The notes under the pieces are model-generated. The model was not told the origin of the DNA. It was given only the letters and a program-made list of their open reading frames with translations, and searched no databases. Made by a program: the position numbers and the translations under genes. Below, piece after piece: positions 26,882 to 36,650 of a stretch of 64,000 bases of DNA. Source of the stretch: CAVQBJ01 sp963819075 (GTDB lineage: Bacteria; Actinomycetota; Thermoleophilia; Solirubrobacterales; Solirubrobacteraceae); assembly GCA_963819075.1 (NCBI GenBank), contig CAWFUP010000001.1, positions 992,001 through 1,056,000 on the forward strand. The letters run 5' to 3'. Numbering within the stretch: the stretch's first letter is position 1; each line of letters opens with the position of its first letter.

Positions 26882-28086
26882 CTGTTCGGCGGCCCAGCGA
26901 CATCGTCCCGCATCGGCATCGTCGGGGCCGGCATCCTCGGGCTTGCGCTCGCGCGCGAACTGCAGCGCCGCGAACCGGGCGCCGACGTGACGGTGCTCGA
27001 TAAGGAGTCGCGCGTGGCCGTGCACCAGACCGGCCATAGCAGCGGCGTCGTGCACGCCGGGCTGTACTACGCGCCCGGCTCGCTGAAGGCCCGCCTGTGC
27101 ACGCGCGGGCGAGCGCTGCTGCTCGAATACTGCGCCGAACAGAACCTGCGTTACGACGAGCGCGGCAAGCTCGTCGTCGCGCGCGACCAGACCGAGCTGC
27201 CGGCGCTCCGCGCGGTCGAGTCCCGCGCCCGCGAGAACGGCGTTCCGGGCCTGCGCCTGCTCGGGCCCTCGGAGATCGAGGGCCTCGAGCCGGCGTCGCC
27301 GGCGTTGCGGCGCTGCACTCTCCGCATACCGCGATCGTCGACTACCGGGCGATCGCGGCGGCGATCGCCGCCGAGGTCGTCGGCGGTGGCGGCGACCTAC
27401 GGCTCGGCTTCGAGGTCACGCGTGTCGTGCCGTTGCCCGACGGCGTCCGCGTCGCGAGCTCGCGCGAGGAGCTCGTGTTCGACCGACTCGTCCTCTGCGC
27501 GGGTCTGCAGTCCGACCGCCTCGCGCAGCTCGCCGGCGATGGTCCGGCGCCGGCAATCGTGCCCTTCCGCGGTGAGTACTACCGCCTCGTGGGCGGGCGC
27601 GAGGGCCTCGTACGCGGGCTCGTCTATCCGGTTCCCGACCCGGCGTATCCGTTTCTCGGCGTGCACTTCACGCCCCGCGTGGATGGATCGGTGGACATCG
27701 GCCCGAACGCGGTGCTCGCCTTCGCACGCGAGGGATACCGCCGTCGCGACGTCGTCCTGCGCGACGTCCGCGACACGCTGCGGGCACCGGGGTTCTCCCG
27801 CTTGGCGCGCCGGCACTGGCGCGCGGGCGCGCGGGAGCTACGCGGCTCGCTGTCGCGTCGCGCGTTCCTCGCGGAGGCCCGCCGTTTCGTGCCGTCGCTG
27901 CGCGACGCCGATGTCATCGCGGCGCCGGCCGGCGTGCGGGCGCAGGCGCTCGCGCCCGACGGCCGGCTGCTCGACGACTTCGCGATCCATCGCCTCGGCG
28001 CGGTGACGGCGATCCGCAACGCTCCCTCGCCGGGCGCGACGTCCGCCCTGGCGATCGCCGAATACATCGCCGACCGGCTCGGGTAG
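26882..28086 (+). pseudogene. lhgO: L-2-hydroxyglutarate oxidase-like FAD enzyme, one frameshift
   Basis: Joined product of about 401 residues: FAD-binding RIGIVGAGILGLALA, then HQTGHSSGVVHAGLYYAPGS, KARLC, and after the frame change VAALHSPHTAIVDYRAIA, PFRGEYYRLVG, HFTPRVDGSVDIGPNAV and NAPSPGATSALAIAEYIADR. These are signatures of LhgO/YgaF, which oxidises L-2-hydroxyglutarate to 2-oxoglutarate at the membrane. The frame breaks near 27293, where one G is missing (GAGCCGGCGTC for GAGCCGGGCGTC). No ATG, GTG or TTG exists at the N-terminus; CTG 26882 fits the promoter, or the start is also mis-sequenced. Its promoter carries the WYL-type palindrome. Confidence 0.78.
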
Positions 28087-28280
28087 CGGGACTGTCGCTG
28101 GCCGGGCATCGAGGCGCCCGGCCGGGCGTAGGCGGCGCGCGTAGGCGCTTGCCGGGTGCGCCGGATCCGCGTGCGCGGGTGCGCGGGTGCGCGCGCCTGC
28201 CGCGCGGAGGGCGCCGCACGCGGGGCCGCGGTCGGCGAGAATGCGTGGCCGGGTTCCCGGCGGTTTGGAGGTGGGTTGCG

Positions 28281-28862
28281 GTGACGTCTCATCCGGTGCA
28301 CGGTCGCTGGCCCTGGGTCGCGGCGGCCGCGGCGCCCGCGAGCACGGCAGTCTGGCTGGCGGCGCGCGAACGCATGACCCCTCAGCGGCGCTGGGTCTCG
28401 GCCGGTCTGCCGATTCTCTTCTGGCACCAGGTCGAGGAGTGGGTGTGGCCGGGCGGCTTCATCGAGTGGCTCAACGCGGACGTGTTCGACAGTCCGCAGG
28501 AGTTGTTCCCGCTGGACCTGCCGACGGCCTTTGCCGTCAACGTGGGGTTCGGCTGGGGTGTCAGCGTCGCCGCGGCGGCGGTCGGGGACCGGGCTCCCGC
28601 GCTCCCGATCGCGCTGTGCCTGTCCCATGCCGGCAACGCGGCCCTGCACCTCGGGTGGGCGGCCCGGCACCGGCGCTGGGACCCCGGCGCCGCCACGGCA
28701 GCGCTCCTGATGGTTCCCTGGGCCGCCGCCGGGTTGCGCGGACGTCTCGGCCCGCGCGGGGCGCCGCCGGCCCAGCAGGTCGCCGGCGCGCTCGTCGGCG
28801 TCGGCTCGGCCGCCGGTCTGATGGCGACGATGCGGCGGCGGATGCGAGGCGCGGGAGCGTAG
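28281..28862 (+). CDS. HXXEE-domain membrane protein
   Basis: 193 residues from GTG 28281, 9 nt after GGAGG. The name-giving motif is in ILFWHQVEEWVWPGGFIEW, and there are about five membrane segments, with conserved HAGNAALHLGWAA later. The family has no proven function; the His/Glu cluster at a membrane segment suggests a metal site. It is 194 bp after the LhgO-like gene on the same strand. Confidence 0.82.
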   Translation: MTSHPVHGRWPWVAAAAAPASTAVWLAARERMTPQRRWVSAGLPILFWHQVEEWVWPGGFIEWLNADVFDSPQELFPLDLPTAFAVNVGFGWGVSVAAAAVGDRAPALPIALCLSHAGNAALHLGWAARHRRWDPGAATAALLMVPWAAAGLRGRLGPRGAPPAQQVAGALVGVGSAAGLMATMRRRMRGAGA

Positions 28863-28895
28863 CCGCGGGTGGGCGGCTCGGGCGGGGGGCGTAGT

Positions 28896-29106
28896 TCGTA
28901 GGTGTGAATGATTCGCACCCGTGCGTATCCGGTTGCGTCAGGTTGCGGTCCTGGGGGCGGGGTCAGGGCCGTCTGTCGGCTCGTTCGGGCAGCCGATTCG
29001 CCGGGGGTGCACGTCCTTTCCGTGAGATATTCATAGAAACGACGTGCACCCCCGGGTGCAGCAGCGCTACCGGAGCTAACCCGCTACGCACGCTTCACAC
29101 CTACGA
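28896..29106. repeat. 211-bp element bounded by 13-bp inverted repeats, with internal hairpin
   Basis: The 300-bp convergent gap 28863-29162 holds no gene. TCGTAGGTGTGAA (28896-28908) is mirrored by TTCACACCTACGA (29094-29106), and GTGCGTA..GGTT just inside is partly mirrored too. In the middle a 15-bp perfect stem, CCGGGGGTGCACGTC (29001-29015) with its complement at 29041-29055, encloses a 25-nt A/T-richer loop. No clear target duplication flanks it. It may be a MITE-like element or a two-sided terminator with unusual structure. Confidence 0.6.
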
Positions 29107-29162
29107 CGACCACGTCCTGCGGGGGAGCCCCGGCGCCCGCCGCGCCCCCGGGCCGCCTGCGC

Positions 29163-30534
29163 TCACTCGCCGTGCGAGACCTCGAGCAGGTGCTCGCGCG
29201 TGGCCAGCTTGACGCGCGGGCGGCCGGTCCCGCGACCGAGCTCGACCTCGTGCGCGTCGATCGCGCGCCACTGGTGCAGCTCGACAAGGTGCTCGACGCG
29301 CTCGCCCAGCAGCCGGGTGACCTCCTCGGCCGAGGGGCGCTCGGGTCCGGCCGACAGCACGCCGGCGTCGAGGTCCGCCAGCAGGCAGGCAACCGTCTCG
29401 TTCGCGTCCTTCTTGTTGGTGCCGATGACCCCCGACGGCCCGCGCTTGATCCAGCCGGTGACGTACACCCCCGCGAGCGGCTCTCCGCCGACCGCGATGA
29501 CGCGCCCCGCCTCGTTGGGCACGATGCCGCGACGCTCGTCGAAGGGCAGGCCGGGTATCGGCGTGCCGTAGTAGCCGATCGAGCGCAAAACGAGTCCGAC
29601 CGGGAGCTCGGAGCGCTCGCCGGTGGGCTCGGCGCTCAGGCGTCCGTCGGGGCCGCGGACGAGCCGCGTGCGCTCGAGCACGACCGCCTCCACGCGATCC
29701 TCGCCGAGGATCTCCACGGGGATGGTGTAGAAGCGCAGCGCGAGGCGGCGTGTCGCCCCGACCGGCGTGCGCGTCGCGTAACCGCGCAGCAGCTGCACGT
29801 TACGCTGGTTCGTCGGCTGGGCGGCCTCGAAGTCCTCGGCGCCCACCTCGAGGTCGGCCGCATCGACGAGCAGGTCGACGTCGGTGAGCTCACCGAGCTC
29901 GCGCAGCTCGGGGTTCGTGAACGCGGCCTGCAGCGGCCCGCGACGGCCGATCATCGTGATCTCGCGCACGGCGCCCGAGCTCAGCTTGGCGATCGCGTGG
30001 TCGGCGGTGTCGGTGGCCTCGAGCTCGTCGGGTCGCAGCGCGAGCATCCGCGCGCAGTCGACCGCGACGTTCCCGTTGCCGACCACGAGCGCGTGGTCGA
30101 TGTCGAGGTCGACGGGCAGCCCGTGCCAGTCGGGATGCGCGTTGTACCAGGCGACGAACGCCGTCGCCGGAAGGCTGCCCGGGAGGTCCTCGCCGGGGAT
30201 CCCGAGGCGGCGGTCGCGCTCCGTGCCGCTCGCGTAGATGACCGCGTCATACCAGCGCATGAGCTCCTCGTGGCTGACGTCGCGGCCGACCTCGACGTTC
30301 GCGAGCAGACGGAAGCCCGGCGCGTCGGCGGTCTTCTCGAACACGCGCGTGACGGTCTTGATCTTCGGATGGTCCGGCGCCACGCCGGCGCGCACGAGCC
30401 CCCAGGGCGTGGGCAGGCGCTCGTACATGTCGACCTCGATGGGGCGCAGATCCTGCCCGAGCAGCGCGCCCGGCGGCGTAGGCGCCGGCCGGACCGGCGC
30501 CGACGATGGCGATGCGCAGGGGAGTCGTCGTCAT
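29163..30534 (-). pseudogene. fprA: FprA-type ferredoxin-NADP reductase, one frameshift
   Basis: Joined length about 456 residues. MTTTPLRIAIVGAGPAGAY binds FAD, ERLPTPWGLVRAGVAPDHPK is the hallmark of adrenodoxin-reductase-like enzymes, GNGNVAVDCARML binds NADP, and GRRGPLQAAFTNPELREL follows; the tail ends KLATREHLLEVSHGE. It passes electrons between NADPH and ferredoxin. The first 24 codons are out of frame: one extra G in GCCGCCGGGCGC near 30470 breaks YAA-GALLGQDL. CATAAT lies 6 nt before the ATG. Likely intact in vivo. Next gene on the same strand is a thiolase 42 bp upstream. Confidence 0.83.
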
Positions 30535-30576
30535 GACCCGATTATGGCGAGCACGGCTGGGAGCCTGGAGAGAGGC

Positions 30577-31900
30577 TCAGGCGTCGACGCGCTCGACGAC
30601 GAGCGCGATGCCCTGGCCGACGCCGATGCACATCGTGGCCAGGCCGAAGGTGACGTCGCCGCGCCGGCGCATCTCGTGCAGCAGCGTCGTGAGGATCCGC
30701 GCGCCGGAGCAGCCGAGCGGGTGACCGAGCGCGATCGCGCCGCCGTTCGGATTCACGCGCTCGTCTTCGGCGTCGAGGCCGAGCTCGTACAGGACGGCGA
30801 GCGACTGCGCCGCGAACGCCTCGTTGAGCTCGACGAGCCCGATGTCGCCGAGCGTCAGCCCGGCGCGCGCGAGCGCCTTCGCCGTCGCCGGCACTGGCCC
30901 GATGCCCATGACGCGCGGCGGGACGCCGGCGCTGGCCATCGCGCGCACGCGGGCGAGCGGCGCGAGGCCGTGCGCCCGCGCGTAGTCGGGGGAGACGATG
31001 AGCAGTGCGGCGGCGCCGTCATTGAGCGGACTCGCGTTGCCGGCCGTGACCGTGCCATCGGGGATAAAGGCGGGTCGCAGCGCGGCCAGCGCTTGGAGCG
31101 TCGTGTCCGCCCGCGGGCCTTCATCGACGTCGACGATGCGGGTGTTACGGCGCTCCTGCACCTCGATCGGTACCAGTTGGGAGGCGAAGCGCCCCTCCTC
31201 GGCCGCGGCCACCGCGTTGCGGTGGCTGCGCAGCGCGAAGCGGTCCTGCGCCTCGCGGCCGATGTCATAGGTACCGCGCAGCGACTCGCTGGCCTGCGCC
31301 TGGCCCAGAAGGTCGTCGACCGGCGAGCCCTCGCCGTAGGCGCCCGGAGGGAACGCGTAGCGCTCGGCGACGAGGTTCTCGGCCGTCTGCCCGAGCGAGT
31401 CGGTGTGGCCGCGTCGCTCCATCTCGGGGTTGACCATGCGCCAGCCGAGGCTCGTGTCGTACATCGTGGCCGGTCCGGTCGGGAAGCCGCGCCCCGGCTT
31501 GGGTACCGCCCAGGGCGCGCGGCTCATCGACTCGACGCCGCCGGCGATGTAGGCCTCGCCCTCGCCGAGCATGAGCGCCCGCGTGGCGGCGGCCACCGCC
31601 TCCAGGCCGGACCCGCAGAGGCGGTTGACCGTCGCGCCGGGGACGGTCTCGGGCAGGTCGGCGAGCAGCACGATCATGCGCGCGACGTCGCGGTTGTCCT
31701 CGCCGGCCTGATTGGCGCAGCCGAAGTAGACGTCCTCGATCTCGCCGGCCGGCACGCCGGTGCGCCGCAGAAGCTCGCGCACGACGGCCGCGCCGAGGTC
31801 GTCGGGTCGCACGGCGCTGAGCAGCCCCGGCGAGGCGACCGATCGGCGAGCGAACGGCGTCGACGATCCAGGCGTCGGTGAGGGCGGCCACGGCGGGCAT
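30577..31900 (-). pseudogene. Thiolase (acetyl-CoA acyltransferase), one frameshift near the start
   Basis: Joined length about 440 residues. After ATG 31900 comes ALTDAWIVDAVRSPIGRLAG; a one-base shift near 31830 leads to LSAVRPDDLGAAVVRELL and the rest of the enzyme. Active-site Cys is in VNRLCGSGLEAV, NEAFAAQSL follows, and GGAIALGHPLGCSGAR carries the catalytic His and second Cys; it ends CIGVGQGIALVVERV. It cleaves 3-oxoacyl-CoA in beta-oxidation or aromatic (beta-ketoadipyl-CoA) catabolism; sequence alone does not decide which. Confidence 0.87.
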
Positions 31901-31962
31901 CTTATGCGCCGGCGGCCCGGGGTCGGCGGTTGCCCGCCGACCCCGGGGGGTCCCTGCGACCG

Positions 31963-32994
31963 TCAGGGGACGACGATCGTGTAGCCGCCCGAGCCGCCTG
32001 CGCCCGAGCTGCTGCCGGATCCGTAGGGATCGGTGCTCGAGCCGTAGCCGTATCCCGAGCCGTACGGGCTCGTGCTGCTCTGGCCGCCGCCGTACGGGTC
32101 GGTGCCGCTCTGGCCGGAGCCGAACGGGTCGGTACCGCTCTGGCCGGAGCCGCTCTGCGTCTGGCCGCTCGAGCTCTGGTTCTGGCTCTGCGTGCTCGGG
32201 ACGCTGCCGCTTGTCTCGATCTGCTGCGCGACCTGCGTCGCCGTGTTACTCGAGATCGCGAAGCCGACGCCGGTGCTGCCCGGCTGCCCGCCGCTGCCGC
32301 TGCTCTGCTCGCTGGCGATCTGGGAGTTGATGCCGATGACGTCGCCCTGCGCGTCGATGAGCGGCCCTCCGGAGTTGCCCGGGTTCAGGGCGGCGTCGGT
32401 CTGGATGGCGTCATTGATGGTGGCGCCGTCGGGGGCCGAGATCTGGCGTCCGAGCGCCGACACGATGCCCCTCGTGAGCGTCTCGTCGAGGCCGTACGGG
32501 TTGCCGATCGCGTACACCGCATCCCCGACCGAGACGTCGCTCGAGTTCGCGAAGGTCAGCGGCGTCAGGCCGAGGCCCGACGGGTCGATCTTCAGGACGG
32601 CGAGGTCGGCGTCGGGGTCCTCGCCGACGATCGTGGCGCTGCGCGTCGTGTTCGGCGAGTTGCCTGGGGCGACGGTCACGCTCTGGGCGCCGGAGACGAC
32701 GTGGTCGTTGGTCAGGATGAGGCCGCTCGAGTTGAGCACGACACCGGTGCCGGTGTCCTGCTGTGCCGACGACGTGGCCGAGATGGCCACGACACCAGCG
32801 GAGTCGCGCTTGTAGACCTCGCTCGCGCTGAGCGACGGAGTCGAGTGCGAGATCGTTGCCGTCTTCGGGACCGATGCGGCGCTGGCCGCGGCATGGCCGG
32901 TCGCCGCGCCGCTCGTCCCGACCGCCACGAATACGGTTGCCGCCGCGGCGGCGCCGAGGGCAGTGGCGCCCAGGAGCCGAGTGGTGCTTCGCAT
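31963..32994 (-). CDS. Secreted HtrA-like trypsin-fold protease without PDZ domain
   Basis: 343 residues from ATG 32994, preceded by GGAGGTGA. Signal peptide with core LLGATALGAAAAATVFVAV. Catalytic triad: His in LILTNDHVVSG, Asp in DPDADLAVLKI, Ser in NPGNSGGPLID. HtrA proteins normally continue with one or two PDZ domains; here the last 100 residues are a Gln/Ser/Gly/Tyr-rich tail with repeats GQSGTDPFGS, GQSGTDPYGG, GQSSTSPYGS. The tail may anchor to or move in the cell wall (inference). The 208-bp gap to the divergent desaturase gene is A/T-richer and holds ATGATCAT (33102-33109) within AAAC...GTTT. Confidence 0.9.
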   Translation of the reverse strand: MRSTTRLLGATALGAAAAATVFVAVGTSGAATGHAAASAASVPKTATISHSTPSLSASEVYKRDSAGVVAISATSSAQQDTGTGVVLNSSGLILTNDHVVSGAQSVTVAPGNSPNTTRSATIVGEDPDADLAVLKIDPSGLGLTPLTFANSSDVSVGDAVYAIGNPYGLDETLTRGIVSALGRQISAPDGATINDAIQTDAALNPGNSGGPLIDAQGDVIGINSQIASEQSSGSGGQPGSTGVGFAISSNTATQVAQQIETSGSVPSTQSQNQSSSGQTQSGSGQSGTDPFGSGQSGTDPYGGGQSSTSPYGSGYGYGSSTDPYGSGSSSGAGGSGGYTIVVP

Positions 32995-33202
32995 GTGTCT
33001 TCACCTCCAAATCGATGTGAAGACAGCATTGGTCGGCCGGCTGAGCGTTCGCTAACCCGATTCGAAGCGCGGGCTAATACCGTCCGAATCAGTAGTTAAA
33101 CATGATCATCGTTTCTGCCGATGTCTCTATGTTCCCGTAGAATTCGGCGGCCGCGCGCCCATCGCCGCGGTCAGACGACAACGAGCGAGATTGGGCGTGA
33201 CG

Positions 33203-34294
33203 ATGAACGAAGCCTCCCCGGCTGGGATCAGGGCAGCGAACGACGAGCAGGGCAGCGCATCCCCTGCTCACTGGCGTGAGCCGCTCGCCCCGTACGCTCA
33301 GCCGCGCCTGAGTCGCAGCCTGCTCGACATCCTCACCGCCGTCGTGCCGTATCTGGCGCTCTCGGTGCTCATGTACCTATCGCTCGGCCACGTCTCCTAC
33401 GCCGTCACGCTCCTGCTCGCGGTGCCGACCGGAGGCTTTCTGCTTCGCACGTACATCCTCTTCCACGACTGCGCGCACGGCTCGCTGTTCGCCTCCAAGC
33501 GCGCCAACCTCTGGTTCGGCCGCGTGTTCGCCCTGATGGTGCTCGCTCCATTCGCCCGTTGGCGCCACGACCACGCCGTCCACCATGCGACCGCCGGCGA
33601 TCTCGACCGTCGCGGCGTCGGCGACATCCCGACGCTCACGGTGGCCGAGTACCGGGCGCGATCGCGCCGCGGGCAGCTCGCCTACCGCGCGTTTCGCAAC
33701 CCGGTCGTGATGTTCGGGTTCGGCCCGATCTTCGCGATGATCGTCGGCCCGCGGTTCTGGACGCGCGCGCAGCGTCCGCGCCTTCGTCACAGCGTGATGC
33801 TCACCGACCTCGCCCTCGCGGTCGTGTTCGGCGCGCTCATCGCCTGGCTCGGCGTCGGCCCGTTGCTGCTCGTCTGGCTGCCGCCCGCGCTGATGGCGGC
33901 CTCGACCGGAATCTGGCTGTTCTACGTGCAGCACCAGTACGAGGACGCCTACTGGGAGAGCTCCGACGGCTGGAGCTATGAGGACGCCGCCCTGCGCGGG
34001 AGCTCCTACCTCAAACTGCCGAAGGTGCTGCAGTTCTTCACCGGCAACATCGGCCTGCATCACGTCCACCACCTCAGCGCGCGCGTGCCCAACTACAACC
34101 TGCAGCGCGCGCACGACGACCTCTCGATCTTCCACGGCGTTCCGGTGCTGACGCTGGGCCACGCCCTGCGCTGCACGCGACTGAAGCTGTGGGACCCCGA
34201 GCGCAACCGGCTCGTCACGTTCCGTGAGGCCGCTCTCGAGGCCGCCCCGATCGCCACCGTCGCCACCCCGGCGGCCGGAACGGCGCACGGATAG
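33203..34294 (+). CDS. Membrane fatty-acid desaturase
   Basis: 363 residues from ATG 33203 (TTG 33191 and GTG 33197 are open upstream). Three His boxes that bind the di-iron centre: FHDCAH, WRHDHAVHHA, and GLHHVHHLSARVPNY. Hydrophobic pairs before each box give four membrane segments. It inserts a double bond into membrane acyl chains using O2 and electrons, perhaps from a ferredoxin served by the FprA enzyme 3 kb away (inference). The promoter region contains a short ATGATCAT palindrome, a possible regulator site. Confidence 0.9.
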   Translation: MNEASPAGIRAANDEQGSASPAHWREPLAPYAQPRLSRSLLDILTAVVPYLALSVLMYLSLGHVSYAVTLLLAVPTGGFLLRTYILFHDCAHGSLFASKRANLWFGRVFALMVLAPFARWRHDHAVHHATAGDLDRRGVGDIPTLTVAEYRARSRRGQLAYRAFRNPVVMFGFGPIFAMIVGPRFWTRAQRPRLRHSVMLTDLALAVVFGALIAWLGVGPLLLVWLPPALMAASTGIWLFYVQHQYEDAYWESSDGWSYEDAALRGSSYLKLPKVLQFFTGNIGLHHVHHLSARVPNYNLQRAHDDLSIFHGVPVLTLGHALRCTRLKLWDPERNRLVTFREAALEAAPIATVATPAAGTAHG

Positions 34295-34335
34295 CGCGAT
34301 GCCGCGGCCGCCGGGCCGTGGCGTATCGTGAGCGC

Positions 34336-34761
34336 ATGCCCGCGGCGCGCTGGTCAAGCCTGCCGAGCAACGAGGACTACGAGGCGGCGCGCCGCTACCT
34401 ATCGCTGCTGCTCGCCGCCCCGCGGGTCGACGCCGCGCTCGAGCTGCTGCGCGCGGCGCCGAGCGCGACCTGGCCGGCCGAGGCGGTGCTTCGCGCCGCG
34501 CGCCTGCCGCGTCTGAAGCGCAAGCGCAGCGCCGAGGTTGCCGGCGTCGCCCGCCAGATCGACGCCGGCAAGCCGCTGTCGCCGTTGCTGCTCGTCCACG
34601 ATGGCCGCGGCCGCTTGGAGATCGCCGACGGCTACCACCGGGCGTGCGCGGCCCTGATCGCCAGCGACCGGGCGGAGGTGGCGGCGTGCCTTGCCCTGTT
34701 GCCCGACATGACGGCGCAGGCGGTCACGGCGCGCTTCGTGCGCACGCCCGTCCGTCACTGA
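34336..34761 (+). CDS. Hypothetical protein with ParB-like DGYHR motif
   Basis: 141 residues. The centre reads GKPLSPLLLVHDGRGRLEIA and then DGYHRACAALIAS, reminiscent of the ParB/sulfiredoxin fold nucleotide site (DGxHR). No DNA-binding helix-turn-helix follows, so a partition role is unlikely. TATCGT at 34324-34329 is 6 nt before the ATG. Function unknown. Confidence 0.65.
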   Translation: MPAARWSSLPSNEDYEAARRYLSLLLAAPRVDAALELLRAAPSATWPAEAVLRAARLPRLKRKRSAEVAGVARQIDAGKPLSPLLLVHDGRGRLEIADGYHRACAALIASDRAEVAACLALLPDMTAQAVTARFVRTPVRH

Positions 34762-34824
34762 GCCGAGGCGTCGGAGCCGGCTCCGGGGCTCAAGACAACC
34801 GTGTGGTCGACCGATGTCGCGGTC

Positions 34825-36570
34825 ATGGTCCCCGCCGCTTTGCGCCGGCCGCTCCTGCTCGCTCCGCTGCTCGCGTGCGCGCTGTGGCCGGCTGGCGCAC
34901 TCGGCGACGCTGGCCTGAGCGCGATCGTGCATCACCCGCCGGCGGCCAGCCTGTCCGACCCCGGGCGCTGGATCATCCCCGGCCGCGAGATCGTCGTCTA
35001 CCGGCCCGGCGTTGGCGCCGCGGCGGTGGCCTCGGCGGCCTCGATGGCGGGCGGCACGGTGATCGAACGCATCCCGGCCCTGCATGCCGTCGTGCTGCGC
35101 ACTACGGGGAGCCGGGGTGTGGTGGCCTCGATCGCCTCCGCGCGCGGCGTCGAGTCCGTACAGCCCGACGTTCGGCTCGTGCCCGACGACGCCGACTGCA
35201 CGCTGACGACCGCCTGCGTCCTACCCGATGACCCGGACTTCGCCGCCCAGTGGTACCTGGAGAACGACCGAGCGACGGTCGAGCCGCACGGCGGCGGCGT
35301 GCTCGGCGACGACATCGACGCTCCGCTCGGGTGGGCGCTCGACGAGGGCTCCGCGTCGGTGCGGATCGCCATCGTCGACACCGGCCTCGACCTCAATCAG
35401 CCCGACCTCAAGGCCCGGATCGTCGCCAGCTCGACGATCGCCTCCAACGGCGACAACGTCAGCGACCAGATCGGCCACGGCACCGCCGTCGCCGGCGTCG
35501 CCGCCGCGATCCCCAACAACGGAATCGGCATCGCCGGCGTCGCCTACCGTGCGTCGCTGCTCAACATCAAGGTCTACGGTGATGCGAGCCTCGGCAACGA
35601 CGCGTCGTGCAGCGCCGTCGCCAACGGGATCGTCGCCGCCGTCCGGGCCGGCGCCCGCGTCATCAACGTGTCATCCGGTGGGCCGGCGCCCTGCACCCTG
35701 CTGTCGCAGGCGGCGGCGCTGGCCTGGACGCACGGCGACCTCGTCGTCGCCTCGGCCGGTAACACCGGGACGACCGCGCCGGTGTATCCGGCGGCCGACA
35801 CCGACGTCCTGTCGGTCGGCTCGACCGACGCCGTCGATCGCCCGGCGTCGTTCAGCAATCACGGCGCGAGCTGGGTCGACCTCGCGGCCCCGGGGACGAA
35901 CATCATCACGACGGCGCCGACGTACGCCAACCGGCTCGGCCCGATCGACCTCGGCATCGACAGCGGTACGTCGGTGTCGGCGCCGATGGTCTCCGGTGCC
36001 GCGGCGCTGCTGTTCGCGCGGGGACTGACCAACCGCCAGGTGGCGGCGCGTCTGTTCGCGTATGCGCGCAACGTCCCGCAGACCGGTCACGCGTGGCGCT
36101 ACGGCATGCTCGACGTCTGCAACGCGATCGCCGCCGGCGCGCCGCTGTGTGCGCTCACGCCCAGCTCTCCGGCTGGCAGCAGCTCGCCGACGGTCCCGAC
36201 CGCGCCCGCCGGCCCGCCACCTGCGGCTGTCGAGTACCGCGGACAGACGGGCCAGGGGCTGCCGTTCGTCCTGTCCGTGGGCGCCGGCTCGGTCCTGACC
36301 GGCCTCAGCCTGCAACTGTCGCTGCCGTGTCATGGCGGCACGCTCACGTTTGCGCCGACGCTGGCCAGCTCGACGAGTCCGCTCGCGCTCACCCCCGGGC
36401 CGACCTGGAGCTTCTCGCACAGCTTCTCGGTCCCGCCGGGGCTGCAGTACGCGGTGAGCGGGAACTTCGACGCATCCGGCGGCGTGAGCGGGAGCGTCTC
36501 GGCGGTCGACACCGCGGACGGATCGTCGGCGTGCACGAGCGGCCCGATCGCCTGGTCGGCGCACTCCTGA
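34825..36570 (+). CDS. Secreted subtilisin-like serine protease (S8)
   Basis: 581 residues from ATG 34825 (GTG 34801 is an alternative). A signal peptide (RRPLLLAPLLACALWPAGALG) is followed by an inhibitor-I9-like propeptide (about 30-115), then the S8 domain: Asp in IAIVDTGLDLNQPDL, His in IGHGTAVAGVAAA, Asn in SAGNTGTTA, Ser in GTSVSAPMVSGAAALL. After a Pro/Ser linker (about 460-485) a C-terminal beta-rich domain of about 100 residues with paired Cys closes the protein, perhaps a binding module. Substrate unknown. Confidence 0.92.
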   Translation: MVPAALRRPLLLAPLLACALWPAGALGDAGLSAIVHHPPAASLSDPGRWIIPGREIVVYRPGVGAAAVASAASMAGGTVIERIPALHAVVLRTTGSRGVVASIASARGVESVQPDVRLVPDDADCTLTTACVLPDDPDFAAQWYLENDRATVEPHGGGVLGDDIDAPLGWALDEGSASVRIAIVDTGLDLNQPDLKARIVASSTIASNGDNVSDQIGHGTAVAGVAAAIPNNGIGIAGVAYRASLLNIKVYGDASLGNDASCSAVANGIVAAVRAGARVINVSSGGPAPCTLLSQAAALAWTHGDLVVASAGNTGTTAPVYPAADTDVLSVGSTDAVDRPASFSNHGASWVDLAAPGTNIITTAPTYANRLGPIDLGIDSGTSVSAPMVSGAAALLFARGLTNRQVAARLFAYARNVPQTGHAWRYGMLDVCNAIAAGAPLCALTPSSPAGSSSPTVPTAPAGPPPAAVEYRGQTGQGLPFVLSVGAGSVLTGLSLQLSLPCHGGTLTFAPTLASSTSPLALTPGPTWSFSHSFSVPPGLQYAVSGNFDASGGVSGSVSAVDTADGSSACTSGPIAWSAHS

Positions 36571-36650
36571 CGGCGCCGCCGCGCGCATCGTGCCCGCTCG
36601 ATGCGGGAGGCCGCGGCGCACCGCCCGCCCGTCGGTGGTATGACACCGCA

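Noticed and set aside
28904..29212. Possible 102-residue gene inside the 300-bp convergent gap
   Set aside because: Frame covers the inverted-repeat element, no ribosome site, no recognisable motif.
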